Shown in pieces: positions 36,337 to 44,113 of a DNA stretch of 46,653 bases. The first letter of the stretch is position 1. Each line of letters starts with the position of its first letter. The notes beneath the pieces were generated by a model that made no database searches, had not been told where the DNA came from, and saw only the letters and a list, made by a program, of their open reading frames with translations. The DNA is taken from NCBI GenBank assembly GCA_902629215.1, contig CACOQC010000002.1, positions 78,009-124,661 on the forward strand. The letters are read 5' to 3'. Made by a program: the position numbers and the translations under genes. Origin of the DNA: an uncultured Pelagibacteraceae bacterium. Its GTDB lineage: Bacteria > Pseudomonadota > Alphaproteobacteria > Pelagibacterales > Pelagibacteraceae.

Positions 36337-37488
36337 ATGGGACTTCATTTTTCAGAAGAAGAATTTAAATCAAGAAAATCTAAAGTTTTGAATTCAATGA
36401 AAGAGCAAAATATAGATGCTCTTTTAATGTTTAGGCAAGAGTCTATGTATTGGTTAACTGGATACGACACCTTTGGATACGTTTTTTTTCAAACATTAAT
36501 TTTAGATAAAAATGGAAATATAATATTACTAACAAGAGCTCCTGATTTAAGACAGGCCCAAAATACATCTAATATAGAAGATATTAGAATTTGGGTTGAT
36601 AGAAACGGTTCAAATCCAACTGATGATCTTAAAGTTATTTTGAATGAGCTAAATCTTAAAGGAAAAAAATTAGGAGTTGAATATGAAGCTTACGGTTTAA
36701 CTGGACGTAATGCACTCAGACTTAACAAGTCTTTAGAAAACTATTGTGCTATTGAAGATAAATCAGACTTAATTACACAGTTAAGAGTAGTAAAATCTAA
36801 AGAAGAAATAGTTTATGTTAAAAAAGCTGCAGAGCTTGCTGATAAAGCTTTAGATGAAGTATGGAAATATGCAAAAGCTGGTGTAAGTGAATCTAAAATA
36901 TTAGCAGAAATGAATAAAGTTATATTTGAAGGAGGTGGTGATTATCCTGCAAATGAATTTATTATTGGTTCAGGAAAAAATGCTCTCCTTTGTCGTTATC
37001 AAGCAGAAAAACAAACTCTAAAAAACCAAGATCAATTAACTGTAGAATGGGCTGGAACTTACAGGCATTATCATTCTGCAATGTTTAGAACTATACCTAT
37101 TGGTAAAGCAGATCCTAAGCATCATAAAATGCATGAAGCTTGTGTTGAAGCATTAAAGAATTGTGAAGATAAATTAAAACCAGGAAATAAAATTGGAGAA
37201 GTTTTTGATGCTCATGCAAAAACTTTTGATGATCTTGGTTTTAATAAAGCTAGAATGAATGCATGTGGTTATTCTTTGGGTACTACTTTTTCACCTAATT
37301 GGATGGATTGGCCCATGTTGTACACTGGAAATCCTTATATTATTAAGCCTGGAAATGTTTTCTTTATGCATATGATTTTAATGGACTCAGAAAATCAATT
37401 AGCAATGAATTTAGGTGAAACTTATATAGTTACTGAAAAAGGTAACGAAAGACTGGGTAAACAAAAATTAGATTTGGTTATACTTTAA
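36337..37488 (+). CDS. M24-fold (creatinase/ectoine hydrolase-like) protein lacking the metal site
   Basis: The 383-residue protein has a creatinase N-terminal domain (about 10-145) and a pita-bread M24 domain (about 155-380). The five metal ligands of aminopeptidase P are not kept: the Asp-Asp pair is replaced within TVEWAGTYRHYHSAMFRT (Glu237, His244/His246), the GHG histidine by Tyr312 in CGYSLGTTF, and the two glutamates by His345 and the Gly360-Glu361 region. This resembles creatinase and the ectoine hydrolase DoeA, non-peptidase members, and fits amide or amidine hydrolysis of a small osmolyte or similar compound. The substrate is unknown. It is tail-to-tail with the ABC permease gene. 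Confidence 0.75.
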   Translation: MGLHFSEEEFKSRKSKVLNSMKEQNIDALLMFRQESMYWLTGYDTFGYVFFQTLILDKNGNIILLTRAPDLRQAQNTSNIEDIRIWVDRNGSNPTDDLKVILNELNLKGKKLGVEYEAYGLTGRNALRLNKSLENYCAIEDKSDLITQLRVVKSKEEIVYVKKAAELADKALDEVWKYAKAGVSESKILAEMNKVIFEGGGDYPANEFIIGSGKNALLCRYQAEKQTLKNQDQLTVEWAGTYRHYHSAMFRTIPIGKADPKHHKMHEACVEALKNCEDKLKPGNKIGEVFDAHAKTFDDLGFNKARMNACGYSLGTTFSPNWMDWPMLYTGNPYIIKPGNVFFMHMILMDSENQLAMNLGETYIVTEKGNERLGKQKLDLVIL

Positions 37489-38159
37489 TTAAAGCTGTAT
37501 TTTTTTTCTAAAAATTTAATCACATTATGGATTACAAAAGTCATAAATAAGTAAATACCACCAGCTACAATAAATACTTCTATTGGTTTAAAAGTTGTAG
37601 AAATTATATATTTTGCAACGCCAGTTAAATCCATTAGAGTAACTGTGCTTGCTAAAGAAGTACCTTTCATCATCAAAATAATTTCGTTACCGTAAGCTGG
37701 TAAAGATTGTCTAATGGCAATTGGAATTTGAATTTTGTAAAAAATAATTTTGTTAGATATGCCAAGGCTTTGTCCAGCTTCAATTATACCAGGTTTAATT
37801 GTTTGGAATGCTGATCTTAAAATTTCAGATGTATAAGCACCTGTATTCAATGCAAAAGCAATAATTGCACACCAATAAGGCTCTTTTAAAATTACCCATA
37901 AAAATGTTGATCTCAAATATTCAATTTGACCTAATCCAAAATAAATAATGAATATCTGTACAAGAAGTGGGGTCCCTCTAAATATGTATGAATATCCATA
38001 GGCAAATTTATAAATAAAAACATTTTTATTTAATCTAAGAATTGCAAATAATAATCCAATAAATAGCCCCACAATTAAAGATACGGATAAAAGTTTTAAA
38101 GTTATTACAGCAGCATTTAATAACTTTGGAAAACTATTAATCATCAATTCAAAATCCAT
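37485..38159 (-). CDS. Amino-acid-type ABC transporter permease (HisM-like)
   Basis: A 224-residue inner-membrane permease with about five hydrophobic segments. The cytoplasmic EAA loop, the ATPase contact, is GAYTSEILRSAFQTIKPGIIEAGQSLGIS-like at about residues 107-135 (conserved E-A-G pattern). It belongs to the polar amino acid/opine family (HisMQ). It pairs with the permease upstream, whose TAA overlaps its ATG (TAATG). No ATPase gene follows; the next gene is convergent. Confidence 0.9.
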   Translation of the reverse strand: MDFELMINSFPKLLNAAVITLKLLSVSLIVGLFIGLLFAILRLNKNVFIYKFAYGYSYIFRGTPLLVQIFIIYFGLGQIEYLRSTFLWVILKEPYWCAIIAFALNTGAYTSEILRSAFQTIKPGIIEAGQSLGISNKIIFYKIQIPIAIRQSLPAYGNEIILMMKGTSLASTVTLMDLTGVAKYIISTTFKPIEVFIVAGGIYLFMTFVIHNVIKFLEKKYSFN

Positions 38160-38851
38160 TAATACCCCCTGCTATACTTAACTTCTAATTTGTTTATCAA
38201 TTTCATACTTAAAAAAGTCAGCAACAGATATAAAACTGCTGCGAAAGAATAAAAGAATAAAGGGTCCCTTGTAGATCCAGCTGCAATATAAGATTGTCTC
38301 ATGATCTCGACTAAGCCTGTGACTGAAATTAAAGATGTATCTTTTAGTGTAATTTGCCAAACATTGCTTAGATTGGGTATTGCAAGTCTTAACATTTGGG
38401 GAAGCGTAATCTTATAAAATTGTGCAAACTTACTTAAACCTAAAACTTTTGCAGCTTCAAATTGACCTTTATCAATTGATTGGATTGCTCCTCTAAAAAC
38501 TTCAGTAGAATATGCACCAGAAATAATACCTATTGCAAATGAGCCTGTAATAAATGCATTGATCTCTATGTATTCGTTATAACCAAACATGGACGCCACA
38601 AACATAATTGCTCCACTTCCACCAAAAAAGAAAAGGTAAATGACTAATAATTCAGGAACACCTCTGATGACCGTTGTATAAATATTTGCAATTAGATTTA
38701 GAGACTTAAATTTAGATAACTTTAATGGAGTAAAAATTCCGGCAAAACTAAAACCAATTAACATTGCTGTAATTGATACAGCTATTGTCATTAGGGTAGC
38801 ACGAAATAGCTCGTCACCCCAACCAGTATCTCCAAATGCTAGAAGTTCCAT
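38159..38851 (-). CDS. Amino-acid-type ABC transporter permease (HisQ-like)
   Basis: The 230-residue partner permease, also with about five hydrophobic segments and an EAA loop around residues 115-140 (FRGAIQSIDKGQFEAAKVLG). Together with the downstream permease it forms the heterodimeric channel of a HisQM-type importer. A strong stem-loop lies between it and the binding-protein gene upstream, which may lower permease expression compared with the binding protein. Confidence 0.9.
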   Translation of the reverse strand: MELLAFGDTGWGDELFRATLMTIAVSITAMLIGFSFAGIFTPLKLSKFKSLNLIANIYTTVIRGVPELLVIYLFFFGGSGAIMFVASMFGYNEYIEINAFITGSFAIGIISGAYSTEVFRGAIQSIDKGQFEAAKVLGLSKFAQFYKITLPQMLRLAIPNLSNVWQITLKDTSLISVTGLVEIMRQSYIAAGSTRDPLFFYSFAAVLYLLLTFLSMKLINKLEVKYSRGY

Positions 38852-38857
38852 ACAGAC

Positions 38858-38882
38858 TGGCGACTATACATGATAGTCGCCA
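38858..38882 (-). promoter_or_regulatory. Intercistronic stem-loop between binding-protein and permease genes
   Basis: TGGCGACTAT (38858-38867) and ATAGTCGCCA (38873-38882) form a perfect 10-bp stem with a five-base loop, well above the background GC content here. On the minus strand no T-run follows, so it is not a standard terminator. It lies 15 bases after the binding-protein stop and seven before the permease start. Such structures protect the 3' end of binding-protein mRNA in other ABC operons. Confidence 0.65.
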
Positions 38883-38896
38883 AATCTAAAATTGAA

Positions 38897-39724
38897 TTAC
38901 ATAGAAGCGTCGAAACCAAACCATTTAGTAGCTATTCTACTAATGTCTCCATTTTTTCTCGCTTTATCTATTGCTTTGTTAAATGCTTTTAAAAGTTCAG
39001 TATCATCTTTTCTAATACCAACTCCAACACCATTTCCAAACGCACCACCTGAAAAAGTTGGTCCAGTTAAAACAACTGGCTTGCCAGATTTTTCTGCATA
39101 ATCACTAAATGCTACCGCAGCAGCTAATGCAGCATCACATCTACCTGATGCTAAATCTAAGTTAACTTCATCTTGTGTTTTGTACGTTCTGACATTTACT
39201 TTACCAACATCACCAGAGTCTAAGAAGTTTTGGTGAATTGTAGCAGTCTGAACACAAACTGTTTTACCTGCTAAAGCTGCTGTAAGAGTTTTTAAAGCTT
39301 TTTTCGCTGCAGCATTTGGTTTAGTTAAATTAATCCCAGCTGGAGTATCTAAACCTTCAAGACTTGAGCCTTTCATAACAGCAAGAGAAGCAACTTCATC
39401 TGCATAACCTTGGGAAAAGCTAATTGCTTTTTGTCTTTCTGCAGTAATAGACATTCCTGCCATTATTGCATCAAACTTTCTCATGATTAATGCTGGTATC
39501 ATTCCATCCCAGTCCTGCTCAACTATTGTACATTGCTGTCCAATATATCTGCAGAGTGTGTAAGCTAACTCCACTTCAAATCCGATTAATTTACCAGACT
39601 CATCTTTTGAATTCCATGGAGGGTAAGCACCTTCTGTTCCAATTCTTATTTTATCAGCATTAACATTCCCAATAACCAACAAAGAAAGTAAAACTGAAAA
39701 AATAGTTTTTTTGAATATATTCAT
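38897..39724 (-). CDS. Periplasmic amino-acid-type binding protein of an ABC importer
   Basis: About 275 residues with a clear signal peptide (KKTIFSVLLSLLVIGNVNA, cleaved after Ala at about 23). The mature start IRIGTEGAYPPWNSKDESG, followed by LIGFEVELA, is the ligand-binding opening of the family 3 proteins (HisJ, ArgT, opine-binding NocT). AGMSITAERQKAISFSQGY continues the fold. A cationic or opine-like ligand is likely by family, not proven. AGGAG at 39735-39731 lies six bases before the ATG at 39724 and only three before that at 39727, so I chose the former. It starts 60 bases after the SpeDE stop. Confidence 0.88.
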   Translation of the reverse strand: MNIFKKTIFSVLLSLLVIGNVNADKIRIGTEGAYPPWNSKDESGKLIGFEVELAYTLCRYIGQQCTIVEQDWDGMIPALIMRKFDAIMAGMSITAERQKAISFSQGYADEVASLAVMKGSSLEGLDTPAGINLTKPNAAAKKALKTLTAALAGKTVCVQTATIHQNFLDSGDVGKVNVRTYKTQDEVNLDLASGRCDAALAAAVAFSDYAEKSGKPVVLTGPTFSGGAFGNGVGVGIRKDDTELLKAFNKAIDKARKNGDISRIATKWFGFDASM

Positions 39725-39784
39725 CATTCTCTCCTTTAATTAAAAAAATAGTATTTCATAAATTAGAGAATTTAAAAAGAAAAA

Positions 39785-40825
39785 TTAATGATTAATCGAT
39801 GAAGAAAAATTCCATGAACAATCAAAACTAGGCACATAAACCCTTGATAATTTAGTATTTCCAAAATGATGATGAAATACATTTAACCAATTTTCAACCT
39901 GTTGTGGTTTTTTATCTTGACTACCAACTTGAGCAGTAATTACTCCTTTTGGTTTTAAAATTCTAACAAGCGAGTCCATATTTTTTGCAGCTAAATCAAT
40001 GCAAAATTGATCATCATTCAAGTCAACAAATATATGATCATAACTATCATCTTTTACTGAATTGATGCTTTCAAAAGCATCTCCCCATACACATTTTACT
40101 GAATTTTTTTCTGTAGCTTTTTTACCAATTTCTCCTAAATGTTTATTACAAACTTCTACTACCTCAGGATCAAGCTCAAACCAATCTATGAAATTAAATT
40201 TTTTAGAAATACATTCTCTTGCAACTCCACCATCACCCCCTCCAATTATTGCTGCTCTTTCATTACTTTTATTTAATTTCAATCCTGCTCCAACAAATGT
40301 TGAGCTATATAAATGTTCATCTGAAGCAGCTACTTGAATTTCTCCATCAATAAATAAAGATTTACCAAATTGTTCGAGATCTAAAATTTCAATATGCTGA
40401 CCAACTTTAGATTTAAAATCTTCTAAAACATCATTAACAACGTATGCTTTTTGAAGACCGGCTGAACTATAAATATCATGGTATAATGCTCTAGTATCTC
40501 TATTGAATTCTTTTTTGACTATTCTTTTATGTTCAAATTCGCTTTTAACAATTTCTATTGCTATTGAAGGGCTAATTTTTCCACATGTAAAAAAATCAAA
40601 ACTTATAATCCCCTTCTCAGGAAAAGTATGAAAGCTTATATGGCTTTCAGCAAGTAAGGCTAAAATTGTAAATCCTTGGGGTTCGAATTTATATTTGGAA
40701 ATATTAAGAATAGTAACATCTGCAGCTTTAGCAATTTTATTAATAACTCTTTCATAAACTGAAGGATCGTATTCCTTGGAAGTTCCAATAATATCTAAAG
40801 TAATATGCTCCCCAACTTTTATCAT
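39785..40825 (-). CDS. Fused S-adenosylmethionine decarboxylase and spermidine synthase-like protein (SpeD-SpeE)
   Basis: One 346-residue chain joins two polyamine enzymes. Residues 1-115 match the short bacterial SpeD: LLAESHISFHTFPEKG contains the self-cleavage site Glu60-Ser61 that yields the pyruvoyl group, His66 and, in FFTCG, Cys81, the known processing and proton-donor residues. Residues 120-346 are a SpeE-type aminopropyltransferase with GGGDGGVARE (195-204), FELDPEVVEV (216-225) and VDLNDD (267-272) at the catalytic-acid position. The fusion would pass decarboxylated AdoMet directly to transfer onto a diamine. The diamine acceptor is unknown. It starts one base after the aldolase stop. 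Confidence 0.9.
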   Translation of the reverse strand: MIKVGEHITLDIIGTSKEYDPSVYERVINKIAKAADVTILNISKYKFEPQGFTILALLAESHISFHTFPEKGIISFDFFTCGKISPSIAIEIVKSEFEHKRIVKKEFNRDTRALYHDIYSSAGLQKAYVVNDVLEDFKSKVGQHIEILDLEQFGKSLFIDGEIQVAASDEHLYSSTFVGAGLKLNKSNERAAIIGGGDGGVARECISKKFNFIDWFELDPEVVEVCNKHLGEIGKKATEKNSVKCVWGDAFESINSVKDDSYDHIFVDLNDDQFCIDLAAKNMDSLVRILKPKGVITAQVGSQDKKPQQVENWLNVFHHHFGNTKLSRVYVPSFDCSWNFSSSINH

Positions 40826-40826
40826 C

Positions 40827-41483
40827 TTACCCTTTTTTATAATTTTTAGCCTTATCTAAAACCCTCATCATTTCTTCAAAAGAAAGAATCTTTGGCTTTC
40901 CTAACTTTAGAGCAATAGTGTATTGATGACAAATATTTTCTATCTCTTGTGCAAGTTCAAAAGCTTCCTCTAAATTTTTTCCAAAAGCAACCTGGCCGTG
41001 ATTAGACATTAAGCAAGCACTTCTATTTTCTAAAGCTTTAATTATATTATTAGAAAGCTCTTCTGTTCCAAAAGTAGCGTAATCAGCACATTTAATGTCC
41101 TCACCTCCAGCAAGTGCAATCATGTAATGAAATGGTGGTATTGTTTTTCCATGTGAAGATACAGCTGTTGCGTGTGGAGAATGAGCATGGACAATAGCTT
41201 GAGCGTCTTTTTTTTTAACGTAAATATCTCTATGAAATCTCCATTCAGATGAAGGTTTATTGATTGAGTCGTTATTTTCTGCCTCTTCTTTTAAACCCAT
41301 AAAAACAATATCTTCGGGTTTTAAAGTTTCATATTTTTTTCCAGAAGGAGTAATTAAATATCCATCTTTATCATCCTCTCTACCTCTTAATGATATATTG
41401 CCGGATCTAAGAGGTGAAAGATTTGTAGAATTTAATTTTAAAGAATATTCAATAATCTTATTTCTTTGATCTAAATTTTTCAT
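40827..41483 (-). CDS. FucA-like class II aldolase, probable MTRu-1-P aldolase
   Basis: A 218-residue zinc aldolase very close in layout to E. coli L-fuculose-1-phosphate aldolase. Zinc ligands read as Glu80 in PSSEWRFH, His99 and His101 in IVHAHSPH, and His162 in MSNHGQVAFG; FHYMIALAGG with Tyr120 and DYATFGT also match FucA. Placed after mtnA, the likely substrate is 5-methylthioribulose 1-phosphate, cleaved to DHAP and 2-methylthioacetaldehyde as in the DHAP shunt. MtnB, a dehydratase of the same fold, is the alternative, but its later partners are absent here. Its start overlaps the mtnA stop by four bases. Confidence 0.82.
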   Translation of the reverse strand: MKNLDQRNKIIEYSLKLNSTNLSPLRSGNISLRGREDDKDGYLITPSGKKYETLKPEDIVFMGLKEEAENNDSINKPSSEWRFHRDIYVKKKDAQAIVHAHSPHATAVSSHGKTIPPFHYMIALAGGEDIKCADYATFGTEELSNNIIKALENRSACLMSNHGQVAFGKNLEEAFELAQEIENICHQYTIALKLGKPKILSFEEMMRVLDKAKNYKKG

Positions 41484-42550
41484 TTAAATAACTTCTTTAA
41501 TCCCTCTGTTGATGCGCTACAAATACCTTTTTCAGTTATTAATCCAGTTACATATTTTGCTGGTGTAACATCAAAAGCTAAATTCATTACTTTACTTTTC
41601 TTTGGATATATTTGTATTTTATTTATCTTTCCATCTTCATCTATACCTTCAATATGAGATAGCTCCTCTGAATTTCTCTCCTCAATAGGAATATCTTTAT
41701 GATCTTTTATATTCCAATCAATTGTAGAGCTCGGCAATGCTACGTAAAAAGGAACATTATTATCATTTGCCGCTAGTGCTTTTAAGTAAGTTCCAACTTT
41801 ATTACAAACATCTCCATTGGCTAAAGTTCTATCTGTTCCAACGATACACATATCAACTTCACCTCTTTGCATTAAAATACCACCAGTGTTATCTGCAATA
41901 ATTGTATTTTTAATCCCCTCTTCATTTAACTCATAAGAAGTTAAATTAGCTCCTTGATTTCTTGGTCTTGTTTCGTCAGCCCAAACATGAACTGGAATTC
42001 CTTTTTTATGTGCATGGTATATTGGAGAAGTTGCTGTTCCCCAATTTATTGTTGCGAGCCAACCTGCATTACAATGAGTAAGAATATTAACTGTATCTTT
42101 TTTTTTATTGTAAATTTCCTCTATAATTTTTAAACCATTTAATCCTATATTTTGACAAAACTTTATATCTTCCTCACAAATTTCTTTTGCCTCATTCAAG
42201 GCTATTTCTAAAATCTTATCGCTATTTACACCTGATAATTTTTTTAACATTCTATCAACAGCCCATTTTAAATTTATAGCTGTTGGTCTTGAGCTAATTA
42301 AATTTTCAGCTGATTGATTTAAAAATGATTGATCATTATTTTCGATAATAGCTAAAACCAATCCATAAGCGGCTGTTGCTCCTATTAAAGGTGCACCTCT
42401 TACTTCCATTACTTTGATTGCATTAATTGCATCTTTTACTGTTTTAAGATCCTTAATAATAAATTGATGTGGAAGTTTTGTTTGATCAATAATTTTTACA
42501 ACATTGTTTTCAAACCAAATAGTACGATACTCTTTTCCCTCTATTTTCAT
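41480..42550 (-). CDS. mtnA: 5-methylthioribose-1-phosphate isomerase
   Basis: MtnA isomerises 5-methylthioribose 1-phosphate to 5-methylthioribulose 1-phosphate. The 356 residues include the family motif MEVRGAPLIGATAAYG near 48-63, Cys160 in THCNAGWLA and Asp240 in VGTDRTLANGDV, the same numbers as the catalytic pair in the B. subtilis enzyme. This separates it from the related eIF2B alpha/ribose 1,5-bisphosphate isomerases. It overlaps mtnP upstream and the aldolase downstream by four bases each, so the three are very probably co-translated. Confidence 0.95.
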   Translation of the reverse strand: MKIEGKEYRTIWFENNVVKIIDQTKLPHQFIIKDLKTVKDAINAIKVMEVRGAPLIGATAAYGLVLAIIENNDQSFLNQSAENLISSRPTAINLKWAVDRMLKKLSGVNSDKILEIALNEAKEICEEDIKFCQNIGLNGLKIIEEIYNKKKDTVNILTHCNAGWLATINWGTATSPIYHAHKKGIPVHVWADETRPRNQGANLTSYELNEEGIKNTIIADNTGGILMQRGEVDMCIVGTDRTLANGDVCNKVGTYLKALAANDNNVPFYVALPSSTIDWNIKDHKDIPIEERNSEELSHIEGIDEDGKINKIQIYPKKSKVMNLAFDVTPAKYVTGLITEKGICSASTEGLKKLFK

Positions 42551-43419
42551 TTATTCAAAACTCTACCAGCAACTGATTTAAGTTTATCTATAGTTTTTTG
42601 TGTTCTTTTTTCTGGTGCTGTAATTATTGAAATATCTAGACAATTATTTGTAGGATCTTTAGGGTCAATATGATTTTCAAAATTTTCTATTAAGTTCTTA
42701 ATCATATTTTTTGCCTTAGCAGCATTTCCTAATAAAACTTTTATTACTTGTTGTACATCAACATTTTCATGATCTGGATGCCAACAATCATAGTCTGTCA
42801 CCATTGAAACTGATGCATACCTAATTTCTGCTTCTCTTGCTAATTTAGCTTCGGGCATGTTAGTCATACCAATTACATCAGCTTTCCAAGATCTATATAA
42901 ATTAGACTCAGCTAATGTTGAAAATTGTGGTCCTTCCATAACAACATATGTGCCTCCTCTTTGGTACTCTATTTTTTCTTTTTTAATAGCATCCTCACAA
43001 GCATTCATAAGTCCATTTGATGTAGGGTGTGCCATTGAAACATGAGCTACAATTTCGTCATCAAAAAAAGTTTTTGCTCTTGCAAATGTTCTATCAATAA
43101 ATTGGTCAACAATAACAAACTTTCCAGGAGGTAAATCTTCTTTTAAAGATCCAACAGCAGAAACAGAGACAATGTCTGTAACTCCTAATTGTTTTAAAGC
43201 ATCAATATTTGCTCTAAAGTTAATATTAGAAGGTGAAATAAAATGTCCTTTTCCATGTCTTGGTAAAAAATAAACTTCTTTATTATTATAATTTGTTTTT
43301 AATATTTGATCGGACGGTGAGCCCCAAGGAGTATTTAAATCTAAATGTTCTCTGTTTTTGAATTCTTCAACATCATATAAACCACTCCCACCAATTATAG
43401 CTAATTTATTATTTGCCAT
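42547..43419 (-). CDS. mtnP: 5'-methylthioadenosine phosphorylase
   Basis: MtnP cleaves methylthioadenosine with phosphate to adenine and 5-methylthioribose 1-phosphate. The 290-residue protein has IIGGSGLYDVEEF at the start, FLPRHGKGHFISPSNINFRA near residues 50-70 and VMEGPQFSTLAESNLYRSW near 166-184, all typical of the hexameric/trimeric PNP/MTAP family; the Asn-Met-Pro-Glu region TNMPEAKLARE favours MTA over purine nucleosides. It is the first gene of the minus-strand group and is divergent from apt across 41 bp. Adenine it releases is the substrate of Apt. Confidence 0.94.
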   Translation of the reverse strand: MANNKLAIIGGSGLYDVEEFKNREHLDLNTPWGSPSDQILKTNYNNKEVYFLPRHGKGHFISPSNINFRANIDALKQLGVTDIVSVSAVGSLKEDLPPGKFVIVDQFIDRTFARAKTFFDDEIVAHVSMAHPTSNGLMNACEDAIKKEKIEYQRGGTYVVMEGPQFSTLAESNLYRSWKADVIGMTNMPEAKLAREAEIRYASVSMVTDYDCWHPDHENVDVQQVIKVLLGNAAKAKNMIKNLIENFENHIDPKDPTNNCLDISIITAPEKRTQKTIDKLKSVAGRVLNK

Positions 43420-43460
43420 ATCTAAAAAATAATTTATTTAGTTATATAACTTAAATTATT

Positions 43461-43988
43461 ATGGATTTAAAAGAATATATTAGATCAATACCTGATTATC
43501 CTAAAAAGGGAATTCTTTTTAGAGATATAACAACTTTAATCAAAAATGAAAAAGCTTTTGCTGAATGTATTAATCAAATAGTTGAAAAATCAAAAAATTA
43601 TCAATTCGATAAAATAGCTGCAATCGAGTCTAGAGGATTTGTATTTGCATCTGCTGTTTCCTATATTTTAAAGAAGCCTTTTATAATGTTAAGAAAAAAG
43701 AATAAACTTCCTGCGGATGTGCATTCTGTAGATTTTGAACTAGAATATGGAACAGCAACTATTGAGGTGCACAAAGACTCCATTAATGAAAATGAAAATA
43801 TTTTGATAATTGATGATCTTATAGCTACAGGTGGCACAGCAGAAGCTGCAGCGAAACTTGTAGAAATATCAAAAGGAAAGGTTTCGGCTTTTATTTTTGT
43901 TATAAATTTATTTGATCTAGGTGGGTGTGATTCTCTATTAAAAAAAAATTATAAAGTAGAAAACTTAATTGAATTTCCAGGGCATTAA
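43461..43988 (+). CDS. apt: Adenine phosphoribosyltransferase
   Basis: Apt converts adenine and PRPP to AMP. The 175-residue product has the N-terminal DYPKKGILFRDITTL, AAIESRGFVFASAV near residues 54-67 and the PRPP loop ILIIDDLIATGGTAEAA near 114-130. The length matches the family. It is divergent from mtnP, whose product adenine it would consume, so the shared 41-bp gap probably holds both promoters. Its stop is one base short of the tRNA-Met gene on the other strand. Confidence 0.96.
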   Translation: MDLKEYIRSIPDYPKKGILFRDITTLIKNEKAFAECINQIVEKSKNYQFDKIAAIESRGFVFASAVSYILKKPFIMLRKKNKLPADVHSVDFELEYGTATIEVHKDSINENENILIIDDLIATGGTAEAAAKLVEISKGKVSAFIFVINLFDLGGCDSLLKKNYKVENLIEFPGH

Positions 43989-43989
43989 A

Positions 43990-44066
43990 TGGTAGCGGGA
44001 AGTGGGATCGAACCACTGACCTCGGGCTTATGAGTCCCGCGCTCTAACCAACTGAGCTACCCCGCC
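43990..44066 (-). tRNA. tRNA-Met (CAT anticodon), elongator type
   Basis: On the minus strand a 77-base cloverleaf can be folded: acceptor 5' GGCGGGG with TCCCGCT (G-U pairs at both ends), D arm GCTC/GAGC, anticodon loop CTCATAA, T stem AGTGG/CCACT with TTCGATC loop, discriminator A and an encoded CCA. The anticodon CAT is at 44032-44030. The pattern of the acceptor and D arm resembles elongator tRNA-Met; the first pair rules out typical initiator features (C1xA72). The anticodon stem CGGGA/GCCCG has an A31-G39 mismatch next to the loop. Confidence 0.93.
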
Positions 44067-44113
44067 ATTCAACTCACGTTGATATATACTACTTATTTTT
44101 TTTCTTTCAAATG

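Noticed and set aside
43990..44066. tRNA-Ile with lysidine-modified CAT anticodon or initiator tRNA
   Set aside because: The acceptor, D arm and CTCATAA loop follow elongator tRNA-Met; the initiator's unpaired first base and three G-C pairs pattern are absent.
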